Of a stretch of DNA of 64,000 nucleotides, positions 17,713 to 26,842 are shown piece by piece. The notes under the pieces were generated by a model, which was not told the origin of the DNA, did not search any database, and saw only the letters and a program-made list of their open reading frames with translations. Numbering within the stretch: position 1 is the first letter of the stretch; every line of letters starts with the position of its first letter. The position numbers and the translations under genes were made by a program. Origin of the DNA: Dermatophilus congolensis (GTDB taxonomy: Bacteria > Actinomycetota > Actinomycetes > Actinomycetales > Dermatophilaceae); the NCBI RefSeq assembly GCF_900187045.1, contig NZ_LT906453.1, forward strand, positions 372,001 through 436,000, read 5' to 3'.

Positions 17713-18795
17713 ATGACGCCACGCCGACTGCCCACACCCGACATCGCCCGCGGCGCCATGCTCCTACTCATCGCCTTAGCCAACGCCACCAGCTGGGCCC
17801 CCCGGATCCCCACCAACACCACCCCCACCATCGGCCCCAACGAACTATGGGTCCTCATCCGCGGACTCCTCATCGATGCACGCGCCTACCCCCTCTTCTC
17901 CATCCTCGTCGGATTCGGTATCGCCACCATCGCCAGCCGAGCAACCACCACCAGCGCCACCCTCTACCGCCGCGCCGCCGTCCTTGCCCTCATTGGCCTG
18001 CTCCACAGCTTCCTCTTCTCCGGAGACGTCCTAGCCGCCTACGGCCTCACCATCGCCCTACTCACCCCCCTCATCGCCACCAAACACCCCAACACCACCG
18101 CACTGACCATCACCGCCTTTGGCTTCACCGCCCTCGCGCTGACCACCACCACCATCATCGGCTTCAACCCCACCGACCAAAATCCCGAATCCAACGGCCC
18201 TTACCTGCTCGAATGGATCGGGAAAACCATCTCCTCGATACCCACCACCGCCGTCATCCCCTGCGTCATCATCGGCATATTCATCCAACGCACCACCCTC
18301 CTGAGCCACCCCCACCGCCACCGGCGTCTCCTAGCTGCGAGCGCAGCCACCGGACTGCTCATCGGCGCAGTCACCGCCCTCCCCCTGACCCTGACTTACA
18401 TCGGCATCACCATCAGCCCACTGGCCCCCTGGGCTATCGCCCTCGACACCCTGGGCAGCTACTTCGGCGGCCTAGGCTGGCTCGCTCTTATCGCCCTGAT
18501 CCTCAGCTACACCAACCCCACACACCAGCCCACCACCAGCGGCTACAGCCCCCGCAGCATCCTCACCGCCATCGGCAAACGTTCTATGACCTGCTACCTG
18601 CTCCAAAGCGCGCTGTTCGCCCTGCTACTGCCCGCTAACAGCGCTCCTGTCACCGAAATCCACGCCGCCACCATCGCCGTGATCATCTGGCTCATCACGG
18701 CATTTATCGCCACCATCTTCGGCCGAGCCGGAATTCCCGGCCCGGCCGAATGGGTAACACGACGCCTCATCTACGCAGGCGTTCCCCGCGACTGA
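17713..18795 (+). CDS. DUF418-family membrane protein
   Basis: The protein opens with the family pattern RLPTPDIARGAMLLLIALAN, has about nine membrane segments, and ends with the DUF418 C-terminal region (GKRSMTCYLLQSALFALLL). DUF418 proteins (YeiB-like) are inner-membrane proteins of uncertain function, related to acyltransferase-3-like families. No purine-rich ribosome site precedes ATG 17713, which suggests a leaderless message. The 3' end overlaps the convergent NRPS gene by 25 bases. Confidence 0.85.
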   Translation: MTPRRLPTPDIARGAMLLLIALANATSWAPRIPTNTTPTIGPNELWVLIRGLLIDARAYPLFSILVGFGIATIASRATTTSATLYRRAAVLALIGLLHSFLFSGDVLAAYGLTIALLTPLIATKHPNTTALTITAFGFTALALTTTTIIGFNPTDQNPESNGPYLLEWIGKTISSIPTTAVIPCVIIGIFIQRTTLLSHPHRHRRLLAASAATGLLIGAVTALPLTLTYIGITISPLAPWAIALDTLGSYFGGLGWLALIALILSYTNPTHQPTTSGYSPRSILTAIGKRSMTCYLLQSALFALLLPANSAPVTEIHAATIAVIIWLITAFIATIFGRAGIPGPAEWVTRRLIYAGVPRD

Positions 18796-21422
18796 TCCTG
18801 CTGGCCAACAGAACTCGCCTCACGCAACACCTCACGCTCTAGCGGGCCACATGCCTGCGCAGCCTGATCAACCTCCGCAGCGATCAGCTGCGCCAACCCC
18901 TGCGCATTCGGATCACGCAACATCGTCATGTGATCACCCCCGGTCTCCACCAACTTCCACGAACCGGACAAAAAGTCCGACCAATGACGACGCATAGCCT
19001 GCTCAGGACTATCCGCCACCACCACTAACGCCCGCCCCGCATACGGGTCCGTCCGATACCGTGCAGTTAATACTTGGCTCTGAGCGTGGAAACGCCAGTA
19101 CTGACCCAGCCCTGGCGTAGGTACCAAACCAGTCACAGCCAGCCCCACCAAGTCACGGGCCCGCCGCTTCAACGACTTCTGCGGAGTTTCCGGCTGCCAC
19201 TGCGGGTCCGGGGGAAAAGAATCCAGCACCATCAACGTGGCCACTTTCTCCCCCGCGGCTTCCAATTGCTTAGCAACTTCCAGGGCCACCAAGCCACCAA
19301 AGCTGTGTCCCGCGATGAAATACGGGCCGTGTGGCTGGATGCTGCGAATCGCACGCACATCACGACGCGCTACCGCCTCCACCGACCAGTCCGGCAGCCC
19401 ACGCACTTCCAACGCATGGGATTGCAATGCATATACCGGGCGTCCTTGCGGCAGATGACGCACCACCGGCACAAACCCCACACCCAAGCCACCGCCACCA
19501 GCGATGAAGAAAATCGGCTCTTGGTCACCAGTGGTACGTAATTCGCTGACAATCTGGTGACGCCGCTGCGGACGGCGCCGAAGCTGCCGCGCATACTGCG
19601 CCAACGTCGGCGCCTCCACCAATGTTCGTGATGTCACCTGATCAGGCCGAATACTCAGGTCCTCGATAACTCGGGTCAGCAGCTCCTCCGCTGCTAGTGA
19701 GTCACCACCGAGTTCAAAGAAGTCACTATCGCGCCCAATCTGGTCAGTGCCAAGTATTTCTTCCCAGATGCCAGCAACTAACCGTTCCCACTCTGTCTTG
19801 GGTGCTTCTCCCACCGCTGGAGCCGGAACCGGTGGCAAAGCGGCACGATCAAGCTTGCCACGCTCTGTGCGCGGCAACGCATCGACGAACACGACAGCTT
19901 CGGGAACAAGGTGGTTCGAAAGGCGTGTGCGCAGCTGAGCACGTACTGCGGCGGCCCCGGGGCGCTCTGCAGAGCTCACCACGTAGGACACCAGCCGGTA
20001 CTGGCCGTTGCCTTCTGGTCGAGGCATGCCCACAGTTACCGACTCGATGACCTCGGGTAGCGTGGACAACACCGCATCAACTTCACCGGGCTCGACGAGG
20101 TAGCCACGCACTTTCACTGAGTGGTCTCGCCGTCCCAACAGCCGTAGGTTGCCGGATTCGTCGAACGTGCCGATATCCCGACTGAGGAACCATGCGTCTC
20201 CGATCGCGTCATGGCCGAACGCAGCCGCCGAGGCTGATTCGTCTCCCCAATACCCACTCGCCACGTATTTGCGGTGAACAGCCACTAATCCTGTGCCTGG
20301 CGCCAGTGGAGGTAGCTCGTCTTGGCCGCCAGTGATATGTGCAGCTGTTGCTGCGTCCACGAGTTCCACACGGGTGAAACCGACCGGGCGCCCTACTGGC
20401 AGCGCACCTTCGAGCGTGGGGTGGTCTGCAGCAACAACGTATTCAGCGATGAGGCCGGTCTCGGAGGATCCGTATCGGTTCCGCACTACGCATTCGGGTG
20501 ATAGCAGCGCCCGGATTCGCTCTACGTCGCAGCCTTGGGCTGCCTCTCCTGCGATTGTTACTGAGCGAAGACGTTCTAGCAGCGCTGGGTCGGGCCCGGT
20601 GGCGGCGAATGCGCGACAGATGGCTGGGCTGGCCTGCATGACGGTGCATTTGTTCTTGTGTAGCCAGGCTGCCAGGGGGGCGATGCCGTGTTCGCGGGTA
20701 TCGAAGAGTCGGGTGATGGCTCCGACCGTGATGCCGGCGATGGTGGCCATGAGGCCGGCGTGGAATGCCATGGGGAGGTTGTGGGCGATGACGTCGTTGG
20801 CGTCGTAGCAGCCGGTAGCTAGGGAGTTGTCCCAGGCATCCATGACCAACATGCGCTGGTCGTTGACCACGATTTTGGGGGTGCCGGTGGAGCCAGAGGT
20901 CAGGGCGAGAACGGCAGGAAGGGCGGGGTCGGTGGGGTTGCGCCAGAGGTGGCGTGCGCGGGCGTTGGGGAGGGTGGTGACGTCGATGGTGGTGGTGCCG
21001 AGGTCGGCGGCGACTTTGGCGAGTCCGTCGGCGTGTAGGACGCAGCGGGCTCCGGTGCGTTCGATCTGGTCGGCTAGGCGGGGGGCTGGGGTGCGGGAGT
21101 CTAGGACGACAACGGGGTGTCCGGAGCCGATGACGCCGAGGATGGTGGCGACGGCGCGGGCGGTGTGGCCTTGGAGGACGGCCACGGGGACTGGGCGTCC
21201 GGTGTCATCGATGGCGTTGGCTAGTGGTCCGAGGTTGGTTTCGATAAGGGCGCGGATGCTGGCTGCTTCGGCGGCCAGGGTATTGTAGGTGACGTTGCGG
21301 GTGGCGTCGGTGATGGCCAGTGCTTCTGGTGCGGCTTTGACGATTGTGGCGATGCGTGCGATGACACCGCGTTCTGCGTCTTCGCTGGTGAGTGCCGGGA
21401 TATTCCGCAGCGTGTTTTTCAT
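18771..21422 (-). CDS. single-module NRPS-like synthetase, A-PCP-TE
   Basis: This 883-residue enzyme has three domains. The adenylation domain (about 20-530) has the P-loop LTSGSTGTPK (174-183), RYGSSETG, the GRRDHSVKVRGYLVEPGEVD hinge (430-449) and a C-terminal PRTERGKLDR. The carrier domain carries FFELGGDSL with its pantetheine-site Ser575. The thioesterase has GHSFGG, with nucleophile Ser707, and a C-terminal GGDHMTM histidine. There is no condensation domain. The position that in amino-acid-activating domains is usually Asp (motif A4) reads MAFHAG, which suggests a substrate without an alpha-amino group. ATG 21422 was chosen because GGGGAGAGG lies 8 bases upstream; an extension to 21554 is open but less likely. 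The product is unknown and no tailoring genes adjoin. Confidence 0.9.
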   Translation of the reverse strand: MKNTLRNIPALTSEDAERGVIARIATIVKAAPEALAITDATRNVTYNTLAAEAASIRALIETNLGPLANAIDDTGRPVPVAVLQGHTARAVATILGVIGSGHPVVVLDSRTPAPRLADQIERTGARCVLHADGLAKVAADLGTTTIDVTTLPNARARHLWRNPTDPALPAVLALTSGSTGTPKIVVNDQRMLVMDAWDNSLATGCYDANDVIAHNLPMAFHAGLMATIAGITVGAITRLFDTREHGIAPLAAWLHKNKCTVMQASPAICRAFAATGPDPALLERLRSVTIAGEAAQGCDVERIRALLSPECVVRNRYGSSETGLIAEYVVAADHPTLEGALPVGRPVGFTRVELVDAATAAHITGGQDELPPLAPGTGLVAVHRKYVASGYWGDESASAAAFGHDAIGDAWFLSRDIGTFDESGNLRLLGRRDHSVKVRGYLVEPGEVDAVLSTLPEVIESVTVGMPRPEGNGQYRLVSYVVSSAERPGAAAVRAQLRTRLSNHLVPEAVVFVDALPRTERGKLDRAALPPVPAPAVGEAPKTEWERLVAGIWEEILGTDQIGRDSDFFELGGDSLAAEELLTRVIEDLSIRPDQVTSRTLVEAPTLAQYARQLRRRPQRRHQIVSELRTTGDQEPIFFIAGGGGLGVGFVPVVRHLPQGRPVYALQSHALEVRGLPDWSVEAVARRDVRAIRSIQPHGPYFIAGHSFGGLVALEVAKQLEAAGEKVATLMVLDSFPPDPQWQPETPQKSLKRRARDLVGLAVTGLVPTPGLGQYWRFHAQSQVLTARYRTDPYAGRALVVVADSPEQAMRRHWSDFLSGSWKLVETGGDHMTMLRDPNAQGLAQLIAAEVDQAAQACGPLEREVLREASSVGQQDQSRGTPA

Positions 21423-21867
21423 TATTGGACCTCTCCCCCGCGGTGGTTGTGGTGTCCCCACCGGTTCCCCTGTTTTTTCAAGGCCGCTTAGTTCGGCACG
21501 AGCGAGTATGTCCAACGGGGTTAGGGGTGAGTCGGGGTGTGGGCGTGCTTCCACAGATAGGAGAAATGGGTGTGTTGTGAATGTGGTTGTGGCCTTGTTG
21601 GGTTGATGCGGCGTGTTGGGTGGGTGGGTGTCGACATCAGAGTGGGGTGGCTGGGATGGGGGGAGTTCGTGGCCGAATCGTTATCGCTGTCAGCTGACAA
21701 ACGCACTAGATGGAGTGATCCAATTATTTTGCCGGTCTCGAAGACCGGCTCACGTGACGGTACTTGTTGGGGGGGTGGCAGGGCCGCGCGCGTAGCGGCC
21801 CTGCAGGGGTGAGGGCGTTGGCCGCTTATTGACACACGCTTCTACCCATAAGGGGAACAACATATCT
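21423..21867. promoter_or_regulatory. intergenic region with two hairpins
   Basis: About 445 bases separate the divergent NRPS and secreted-protein genes. Two perfect inverted repeats stand out: 8-base arms at 21731-21738 and 21742-21749, and 10-base arms at 21778-21787 and 21795-21804. Neither has a T-run on the + strand; the first is followed by an A/T-rich stretch when read on the minus strand. They could be terminators, a leader structure of the gene at 21868, or protein-binding sites. Confidence 0.5.
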
Positions 21868-23058
21868 GTGATCAGTCGTAGTGGTGTATCTGCGTTCATT
21901 GCCGTGGGGGTGGGTTTGTATTCGTTTGTAGCTCCCGCCGTGGCGGCGCCACCTGCTGCTGGGTCTGATGTTTTCGCCGCCCGGCAGGTCAGTGCGTTGG
22001 CTCAGGCTGGCGGTCGGGGTAGTCAGGTAGGTGGCACAGCTTCAGCGGGGGTGAGGCGTTCGCAGGAGGTGGGTGGGTTTACTCCGCTGGTCACGCTTGG
22101 GTCTTCTGCTGAGCTGGGGCGAGCGATCTCTGCGGCCAGTCCTGATGAGCAAACTGTGTTTGTTTTGTATGCCGTAGATGGTCAGGCCGTGGTGCAGCGA
22201 ATCGTGACGAAAGAGGATGGGAAACCGTGTATTTCGATGTGGCGTTTGGGTGACTATCAGCCGGGGCGCACGAATACAGGTGTGGTTGATGCGAGTTCTC
22301 CTGAAGATGTGTGGGTGACTACGGGGTCGCAGCTACATCATTTTGATGGGCATCGTTTCACGTCAGTGAAGCTGCCTGAAGGAATGAGGACTACGCAGGC
22401 GGTTAAGGATGTGCCTGGCCCTGGGGCTTTTGTTTCGTTGGGTGGCGATAAGGGTGGTCAGGTGTATCGGGCGGTGGTGCGCGATTGTGGTGTGGGGTGG
22501 CGGCGTTTGCCGGTGGCGTCTCGGCCTGATCATCCTGGGGAAACGTATACGTTTCACAAGCTGAACTACGCCGGGGGGACGTTGTTCGGTATGGACAGCA
22601 CTGAGGTGAATGGATACTTGCCGTTCACTGTGTTTGAGATGGGCAAGGATGCGTGGGTTTCCCGGTATGAGGCAGCTCACTTTTTTGCTGGTGGTGGGGT
22701 GCGGAGTTTTACATGGTTGACGCCTAAGGCAGATCGGCATATCACGTTGGGGTTGGCGTCTTTTCCTCGCGGTGAGTTGAAGCCGTATTGCAATGGGTGG
22801 AACGGGGATACTGCGGCTGGTTCGGGGGTGTCCTGTACGTCGACGGCGGGTTCGGGTAAGGCAGCGTTGTTGGCTGATGGACGCGTGGTGACGGGGTCTT
22901 TTACTCAGCGCCCTGCCTCGGGTGAGGACACTGAGGTGCAGTTGTCTGGGGATCTTGGTGGGGGTGTTTACGCGATGGCGGGATCGTTGGTTGGCAGTGC
23001 TGCGTGGGCGGTCACTGGTGATGGTGAGGATCTGGTTTTGCAGCGTTATCGGGGGTGA
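21868..23058 (+). CDS. secreted hypothetical protein
   Basis: The 396 residues begin with a clear signal peptide (SGVSAFIAVGVGLYSFVAPA, then AVAA-P). The mature part has beta-strand-rich segments such as DASSPEDVWVTTGSQLHHFD that recall propeller or Kelch-like repeats, but I cannot assign a family. GTG 21868 has AAGGGGAAC about 11 bases upstream; a TTG at 21829 is an alternative but would push the signal sequence inward. It is probably exported by the Sec route. Confidence 0.7.
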   Translation: MISRSGVSAFIAVGVGLYSFVAPAVAAPPAAGSDVFAARQVSALAQAGGRGSQVGGTASAGVRRSQEVGGFTPLVTLGSSAELGRAISAASPDEQTVFVLYAVDGQAVVQRIVTKEDGKPCISMWRLGDYQPGRTNTGVVDASSPEDVWVTTGSQLHHFDGHRFTSVKLPEGMRTTQAVKDVPGPGAFVSLGGDKGGQVYRAVVRDCGVGWRRLPVASRPDHPGETYTFHKLNYAGGTLFGMDSTEVNGYLPFTVFEMGKDAWVSRYEAAHFFAGGGVRSFTWLTPKADRHITLGLASFPRGELKPYCNGWNGDTAAGSGVSCTSTAGSGKAALLADGRVVTGSFTQRPASGEDTEVQLSGDLGGGVYAMAGSLVGSAAWAVTGDGEDLVLQRYRG

Positions 23059-23207
23059 GGTTATGGCTGGAGTCGGGGCGTCTGTTGTTGGGGCGCACCC
23101 GGCTTGGCCGTGTGGTTGGGTGGTTTCACCCTCCACGGTGAATTCTTTGGGTCTTCAGCGGTTCTAGGATGAGATCACTGTTTTGACTCGATTCGTGGGG
23201 AGTCACC

Positions 23208-23963
23208 GTGACACATCATCGCTTTGCTGCCGCCGTGTCGCTGACGTGTGCCTTGGCGCTGGCTGGCTGCGGTAAGTCTGCGCCCTCGCCGTCGCCCGCT
23301 AACACGAGTCGGCCTGCATCGTCACATGCTTCTGCTGCTACTTCGGGGGCGGCAACGGCTGATTCGACGGGTGATGCAGAGGATTTGGGGTATGTGGCTG
23401 CAACGATTCCGTTGAATGACGAAATTGTTGAGGCGGCGCGTTTGGCGTTGGATCCGCGGCATCGGGCCAGCGCGAAGGTGCAGGCCGCGGCGACGCAGAT
23501 TCGGCGTACGGCTGAGGTGCGTGCGGCGATGTTGACGAGTTGGCGTGATGAGTGGACGCAGAATGCTGAGCAGACTGCGGCACCGACGAAGGCGACTGAT
23601 CCTGCGAAGAGTCCGGGTAAGCCATCTGCTGGGCGCCATGGGGCTGCCTCAGCGAGTTCCTCGCAGTTGTCTTCGGATGAAGACATGGGTGATGAGGAGA
23701 GGGATGGCGCTGATCCGGATGATTTGGAGGGGCTGGCGGCGGCCTCGGGTACGCAGTTTGATGCGTTGTGGCTGCAGCACATGATTGATCTGGATACGAC
23801 GCATATTGATTTGGCGGAGAATGCTGCGGAGACCACGGAGAATCCGGAGTTGCGTGAGTTCGCGTTGCAGGCGGCTAAGCAGCACACTCAGGAGGTGCGG
23901 CAGCTGCGGGCGTTGTTGACTGGTGGTCCGGATGATTCTCGTGGCGCTAAGGGCAAGCGTTGA
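23208..23963 (+). CDS. lipoprotein with DUF305-like C-terminus
   Basis: The 251-residue protein has a lipobox (CALALAGC) that places an acylated Cys near residue 22. A Ser/Ala/Thr-rich linker follows, then two helical regions. The C-terminal FDALWLQHMIDLDTTHIDLA, with later NPELREFALQAAKQHTQEV, resembles the DUF305 four-helix ferritin-like arrangement. A long acidic linker (SSDEDMGDEERDGADPDD) splits the domain. Function is unknown; some DUF305 proteins bind metals. GTG 23208 is the start. Confidence 0.65.
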   Translation: MTHHRFAAAVSLTCALALAGCGKSAPSPSPANTSRPASSHASAATSGAATADSTGDAEDLGYVAATIPLNDEIVEAARLALDPRHRASAKVQAAATQIRRTAEVRAAMLTSWRDEWTQNAEQTAAPTKATDPAKSPGKPSAGRHGAASASSSQLSSDEDMGDEERDGADPDDLEGLAAASGTQFDALWLQHMIDLDTTHIDLAENAAETTENPELREFALQAAKQHTQEVRQLRALLTGGPDDSRGAKGKR

Positions 23964-23986
23964 GTGGTGTGGCAGGTTGGTGTCAT

Positions 23987-24356
23987 TCAGCTGAGGCTGG
24001 TGCCTAGTGCTGTGCCGATGGCTGCTGCGGCAAGGGCGCAGGTGAGGTTGGCGGCGGTGTTGATGCAGGCGGTGGCGTAGCGGTGATGGCGTAGCTGGCT
24101 GGTGGTGTCTGCGGCGAAGGTGGAGTAGGTGGTGAGTGCGCCGCAGTAGCCGGTGGTGAGGAGGAGTTGCCATTGGGTTGGGGTCAGGGGGGTGAGGGTG
24201 TGTTGGGTGGTGATGGTGGTGATGAGGTTGATCAGGAGTGAGCCGAGGGTGTTGGCGGTGAGGATTCCCCAGGGGAAGGTGTGGGGTGTGGGTGGTGATG
24301 AGGTGTCGGGTGATGGCGCCTATTGCGCCTCCGATGGCGACGAGGAGGGCGTTCAT
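23987..24356 (-). pseudogene. crcB: CrcB fluoride channel subunit, frameshifted copy 2
   Basis: The start ATG 24356 gives MNALLVAIGGAIGAITRHL, the CrcB N-terminus. After about 27 residues the frame is lost, and the next frame continues the family: FPWGILTANTLGSLLINL, then TTGYCGALTTYSTFAADT, ending at 23987. Removing one base from the four-base G run at 24283-24286 joins them as HTHTFPWG. CrcB/Fluc proteins export fluoride as dual-topology dimers; many Gram-positives have two adjacent copies. The ATG overlaps the stop of copy 1 (ATGA), so the pair is one coupled unit. Confidence 0.85.
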
Positions 24357-24750
24357 GGGGTGGGTTTTTTGGTGGTGAGGTGGTGTCCGAGTGCTGCGGC
24401 GCTGATGGCCAGGGTGGGGGTGAGGATGAGGTAGAGGGCGGCGGTGGGCCAGGTGGTGGGGGTGGTGAGGAGATGGGTGTTTTCGTGGGCGTAGGTAGAG
24501 AAGGTGGTGTAGCCGCCGAGGAGGCCGGTGCCGAGGAAGGGGCGTAGGTAGGGGGAGGTGACGCGGTGGGTGAGGGTGCCGGTGAGGGCTCCCATGAGGA
24601 GGCATCCGGTGGTGTTGATGAGCAGGGTGGTGGTGGGCAGGGTTCCGGGGGTGGTGGGCCAGGTGGTGGTGAGTGTCCAGCGGATGAGGGCGCCTAGTGC
24701 GCCTCCTGCGCCGATGGTGGCGGTGATTGCGGTGGGGTGGTGCTGTTCAC
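24353..24750 (-). pseudogene. crcB: CrcB fluoride channel subunit, copy 1, no in-frame start
   Basis: The frame ending at 24353 reads a nearly full CrcB: ATIGAGGALGALIRW, LLINTTGCLLMGALTG, and LRPFLGTGLLGGYTTFSTYA. No ATG, GTG or TTG occurs in this frame before an upstream stop. A GTG at 24750 lies in another frame and would join if one C were added to the four-base run at 24734-24737. Two paired copies with one apparent single-base frameshift each are either a dead locus or two base-calling errors; fluoride export is normally advantageous, which makes error or recent damage worth testing. Confidence 0.8.
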
Positions 24751-24875
24751 GTGTTCACGGTAGTTCGGGGTGGGGGTGGTTCTGTGTTTGGGGGTGTTGG
24801 TGTTGTGTTGGGGGTGTTGGGGGTGGGTTGTCGGAGACTGGGTCACGTTGGGTTTTTCTGGCGGAGAGGGCGTGC

Positions 24876-26702
24876 ATGGTGAAGCGGGCGTGGGGCGGAC
24901 CGGCGGGTTTGGTGCGGGCTGCGGATGAGGCTGAGCGGGAGCAGTTGCGTCGTCATCCGGTGCCGTTGCGGCGGGTGTTGATGTTGTTTGCGCCGTATCG
25001 GGGGCGTTTGTTGGCTGTGATGGCGGTGATTGTGGCTAGTTCGTTGGTGGGGGTGGTGCAGCCGTTTTTGGTGCGGGAGGTGGTGGATGTGGCGATTCCG
25101 TTGCAGCGGGTTCCGTTGTTGTTGGTGTTGGTGGGTGGGATGGTTGCGGCGACGGTGGTGACGCAGTTGCTGGGTGTTTTGCAGACGTTGTGGGCGACGA
25201 TGGTTGGCCAGCGGGTGATGCATGACTTGCGGGTTGCGGTGTTTGAGAATTTGCAGCGTCAGTCGTTGGCTTTTTTTACGCGTACGCGTACGGGGGAGGC
25301 GCAGTCGCGTCTGGTGAATGATGTGGGTGGGATGCAGTCGGTGGTGACGAATACGGCGACGTCGATTGCGGCTAATGCGACGACGACGATTGCGACAGTG
25401 GTGGCGATGGTTGCGTTGAGTTGGCGTTTGTCGTTGTTGAGTCTTTTGGTGGTTCCTCCGGCGGTGTGGATTACGCGCAAGGTGGCGTTGGCGCGGCGGG
25501 CTCTTGTGGATCGTCGTCAGGAGACGATGGCTGATTTGCATACGCAGATCGAGGAGGGTTTGTCGTTGTCGGGGATGCGGCTTATCCGTACGTTGGGGGC
25601 TTCGCGGGCTCGGTCTGAGCTTTTTGGGGTGACTTCTGGTGCTTTGGTGGATCTTGAGGTGCGGTCGCAGTTGGCGGGGCGGTGGCGGTTGGCGGTGATG
25701 CAGATTGTTTTTGCGGTGATTCCGGCGTTGGTGTATTTGGTGGCGGGTTTACCGGCGACGTCTGGGGGGATGACGATTGGGACGTTGATTGCGTTTACGG
25801 GGTTGCAGGCGGGGCTTTTTCGTCCGTTGATGAGCATTTTGAATGTGTCGGCGGAGTGGATTAGTTCGATGGCGTTGTTTGGTCGGATTTTTGCGTATGT
25901 GGATGTGGAGTCTGATGTTCCGGAGCCGGTGAGTCCGGTGTTTGTTGATCCGGTGGCGGCGCGGGGTGAGGTGTGTTTGGAGGGGGTGTCGTTGCGGTAT
26001 CCGGGTAGTGATCGTGATGCGGTTTCTGGGGTGGATTTGTTTATTCCTGCGGGTGGGACGGTTGCGTTGGTGGGGGCTACGGGGTCGGGTAAGTCGACGG
26101 TGGCGTCGTTGGTGCGCAGGTTGGTGGATCCTTCGCAGGGGCGGGTGATGATTGATGGGGTGGATGTGCGGGATATTGCTGAGGAGAATTTGGCTGCTTT
26201 GGTGGGGATTGTTTTGCAGGAGACGTATTTGGTGCATGACTCAATTCGGGCGAATTTGTTGTTGGCGCGTCCGGATGCGAGTGAGGGTGAGTTGTGGGCG
26301 GCGTTGGAGGTGGCGCAGATCGCGGATGTGGTGCGGGGGTTGCCGTTGGGGTTGGACACGGTTGTGGGTGCGCGGGGTTATCGGTTTTCTGGTGGGGAGC
26401 AGCAGCGTATTGCGGTGGCGCGGACGGTGTTGCGGGATCCGCGGGTGTTGGTGCTGGATGAGGCGACGAGTGCGTTGGATAACACGACTGAGCGTGAGTT
26501 GCAGGTGGCGTTGGATGGGATGATGGCGGGGCGGACGACGTTGGTGATTGCGCATCGTCTTTCCACGATTCGGGATGCTGATGTGATTGTGGTTCTGGAT
26601 GCTGGGCGGGTGGTGGAGCGGGGTTCGCATGCGGAGTTGATGGCATTGGGGGGTGCGTATGCGGCTCTTGTTGCTGGTGATGGTGGAGGTGCTGTGGGGT
26701 AG
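24876..26702 (+). CDS. ABC exporter, fused permease-ATPase
   Basis: The 608-residue half-transporter has a six-helix membrane domain (about 35-330) and a nucleotide-binding domain. Walker A is GATGSGKST, the signature FSGGEQQR, Walker B VLVLDEATSALD, and the H-loop AHRLST. It is complete for an MsbA/multidrug-like exporter that works as a dimer. ATG 24876 has GGAGAGGG 7 bases upstream; the frame is open to 24558 but that part overlaps crcB and looks non-coding. A strong inverted repeat follows at 26778-26829. The substrate is unknown. Confidence 0.93.
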   Translation: MVKRAWGGPAGLVRAADEAEREQLRRHPVPLRRVLMLFAPYRGRLLAVMAVIVASSLVGVVQPFLVREVVDVAIPLQRVPLLLVLVGGMVAATVVTQLLGVLQTLWATMVGQRVMHDLRVAVFENLQRQSLAFFTRTRTGEAQSRLVNDVGGMQSVVTNTATSIAANATTTIATVVAMVALSWRLSLLSLLVVPPAVWITRKVALARRALVDRRQETMADLHTQIEEGLSLSGMRLIRTLGASRARSELFGVTSGALVDLEVRSQLAGRWRLAVMQIVFAVIPALVYLVAGLPATSGGMTIGTLIAFTGLQAGLFRPLMSILNVSAEWISSMALFGRIFAYVDVESDVPEPVSPVFVDPVAARGEVCLEGVSLRYPGSDRDAVSGVDLFIPAGGTVALVGATGSGKSTVASLVRRLVDPSQGRVMIDGVDVRDIAEENLAALVGIVLQETYLVHDSIRANLLLARPDASEGELWAALEVAQIADVVRGLPLGLDTVVGARGYRFSGGEQQRIAVARTVLRDPRVLVLDEATSALDNTTERELQVALDGMMAGRTTLVIAHRLSTIRDADVIVVLDAGRVVERGSHAELMALGGAYAALVAGDGGGAVG

Positions 26703-26777
26703 GTGATGGTGTGGGGGTGGGTGGTGTTGGTGGTTTTGGGGGTGAGTTGGGCTGTATGTGCGCTTAGTGTGATGTGG

Positions 26778-26829
26778 GAGGGCCTACGAGAGGCACGACT
26801 GGAGGGGGTCGGGTATCTCGTAGGCCCTC
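26778..26829. terminator. bidirectional terminator hairpin
   Basis: Perfect 14-base arms at 26778-26791 and 26816-26829 enclose a 24-base loop. It lies between the convergent ABC exporter and FtsX-like genes, so it can stop transcription from both sides. Confidence 0.75.
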
Positions 26830-26842
26830 TAGTGGTGTGGGG

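Noticed and set aside
21728-21804. tRNA or known riboswitch in the hairpin region before 21868
   Set aside because: The two hairpins do not form a cloverleaf and I recognise no riboswitch consensus.
24558-24875. N-terminal extension of the ABC exporter
   Set aside because: It overlaps crcB copy 1 on the other strand, and a strong ribosome site supports ATG 24876.
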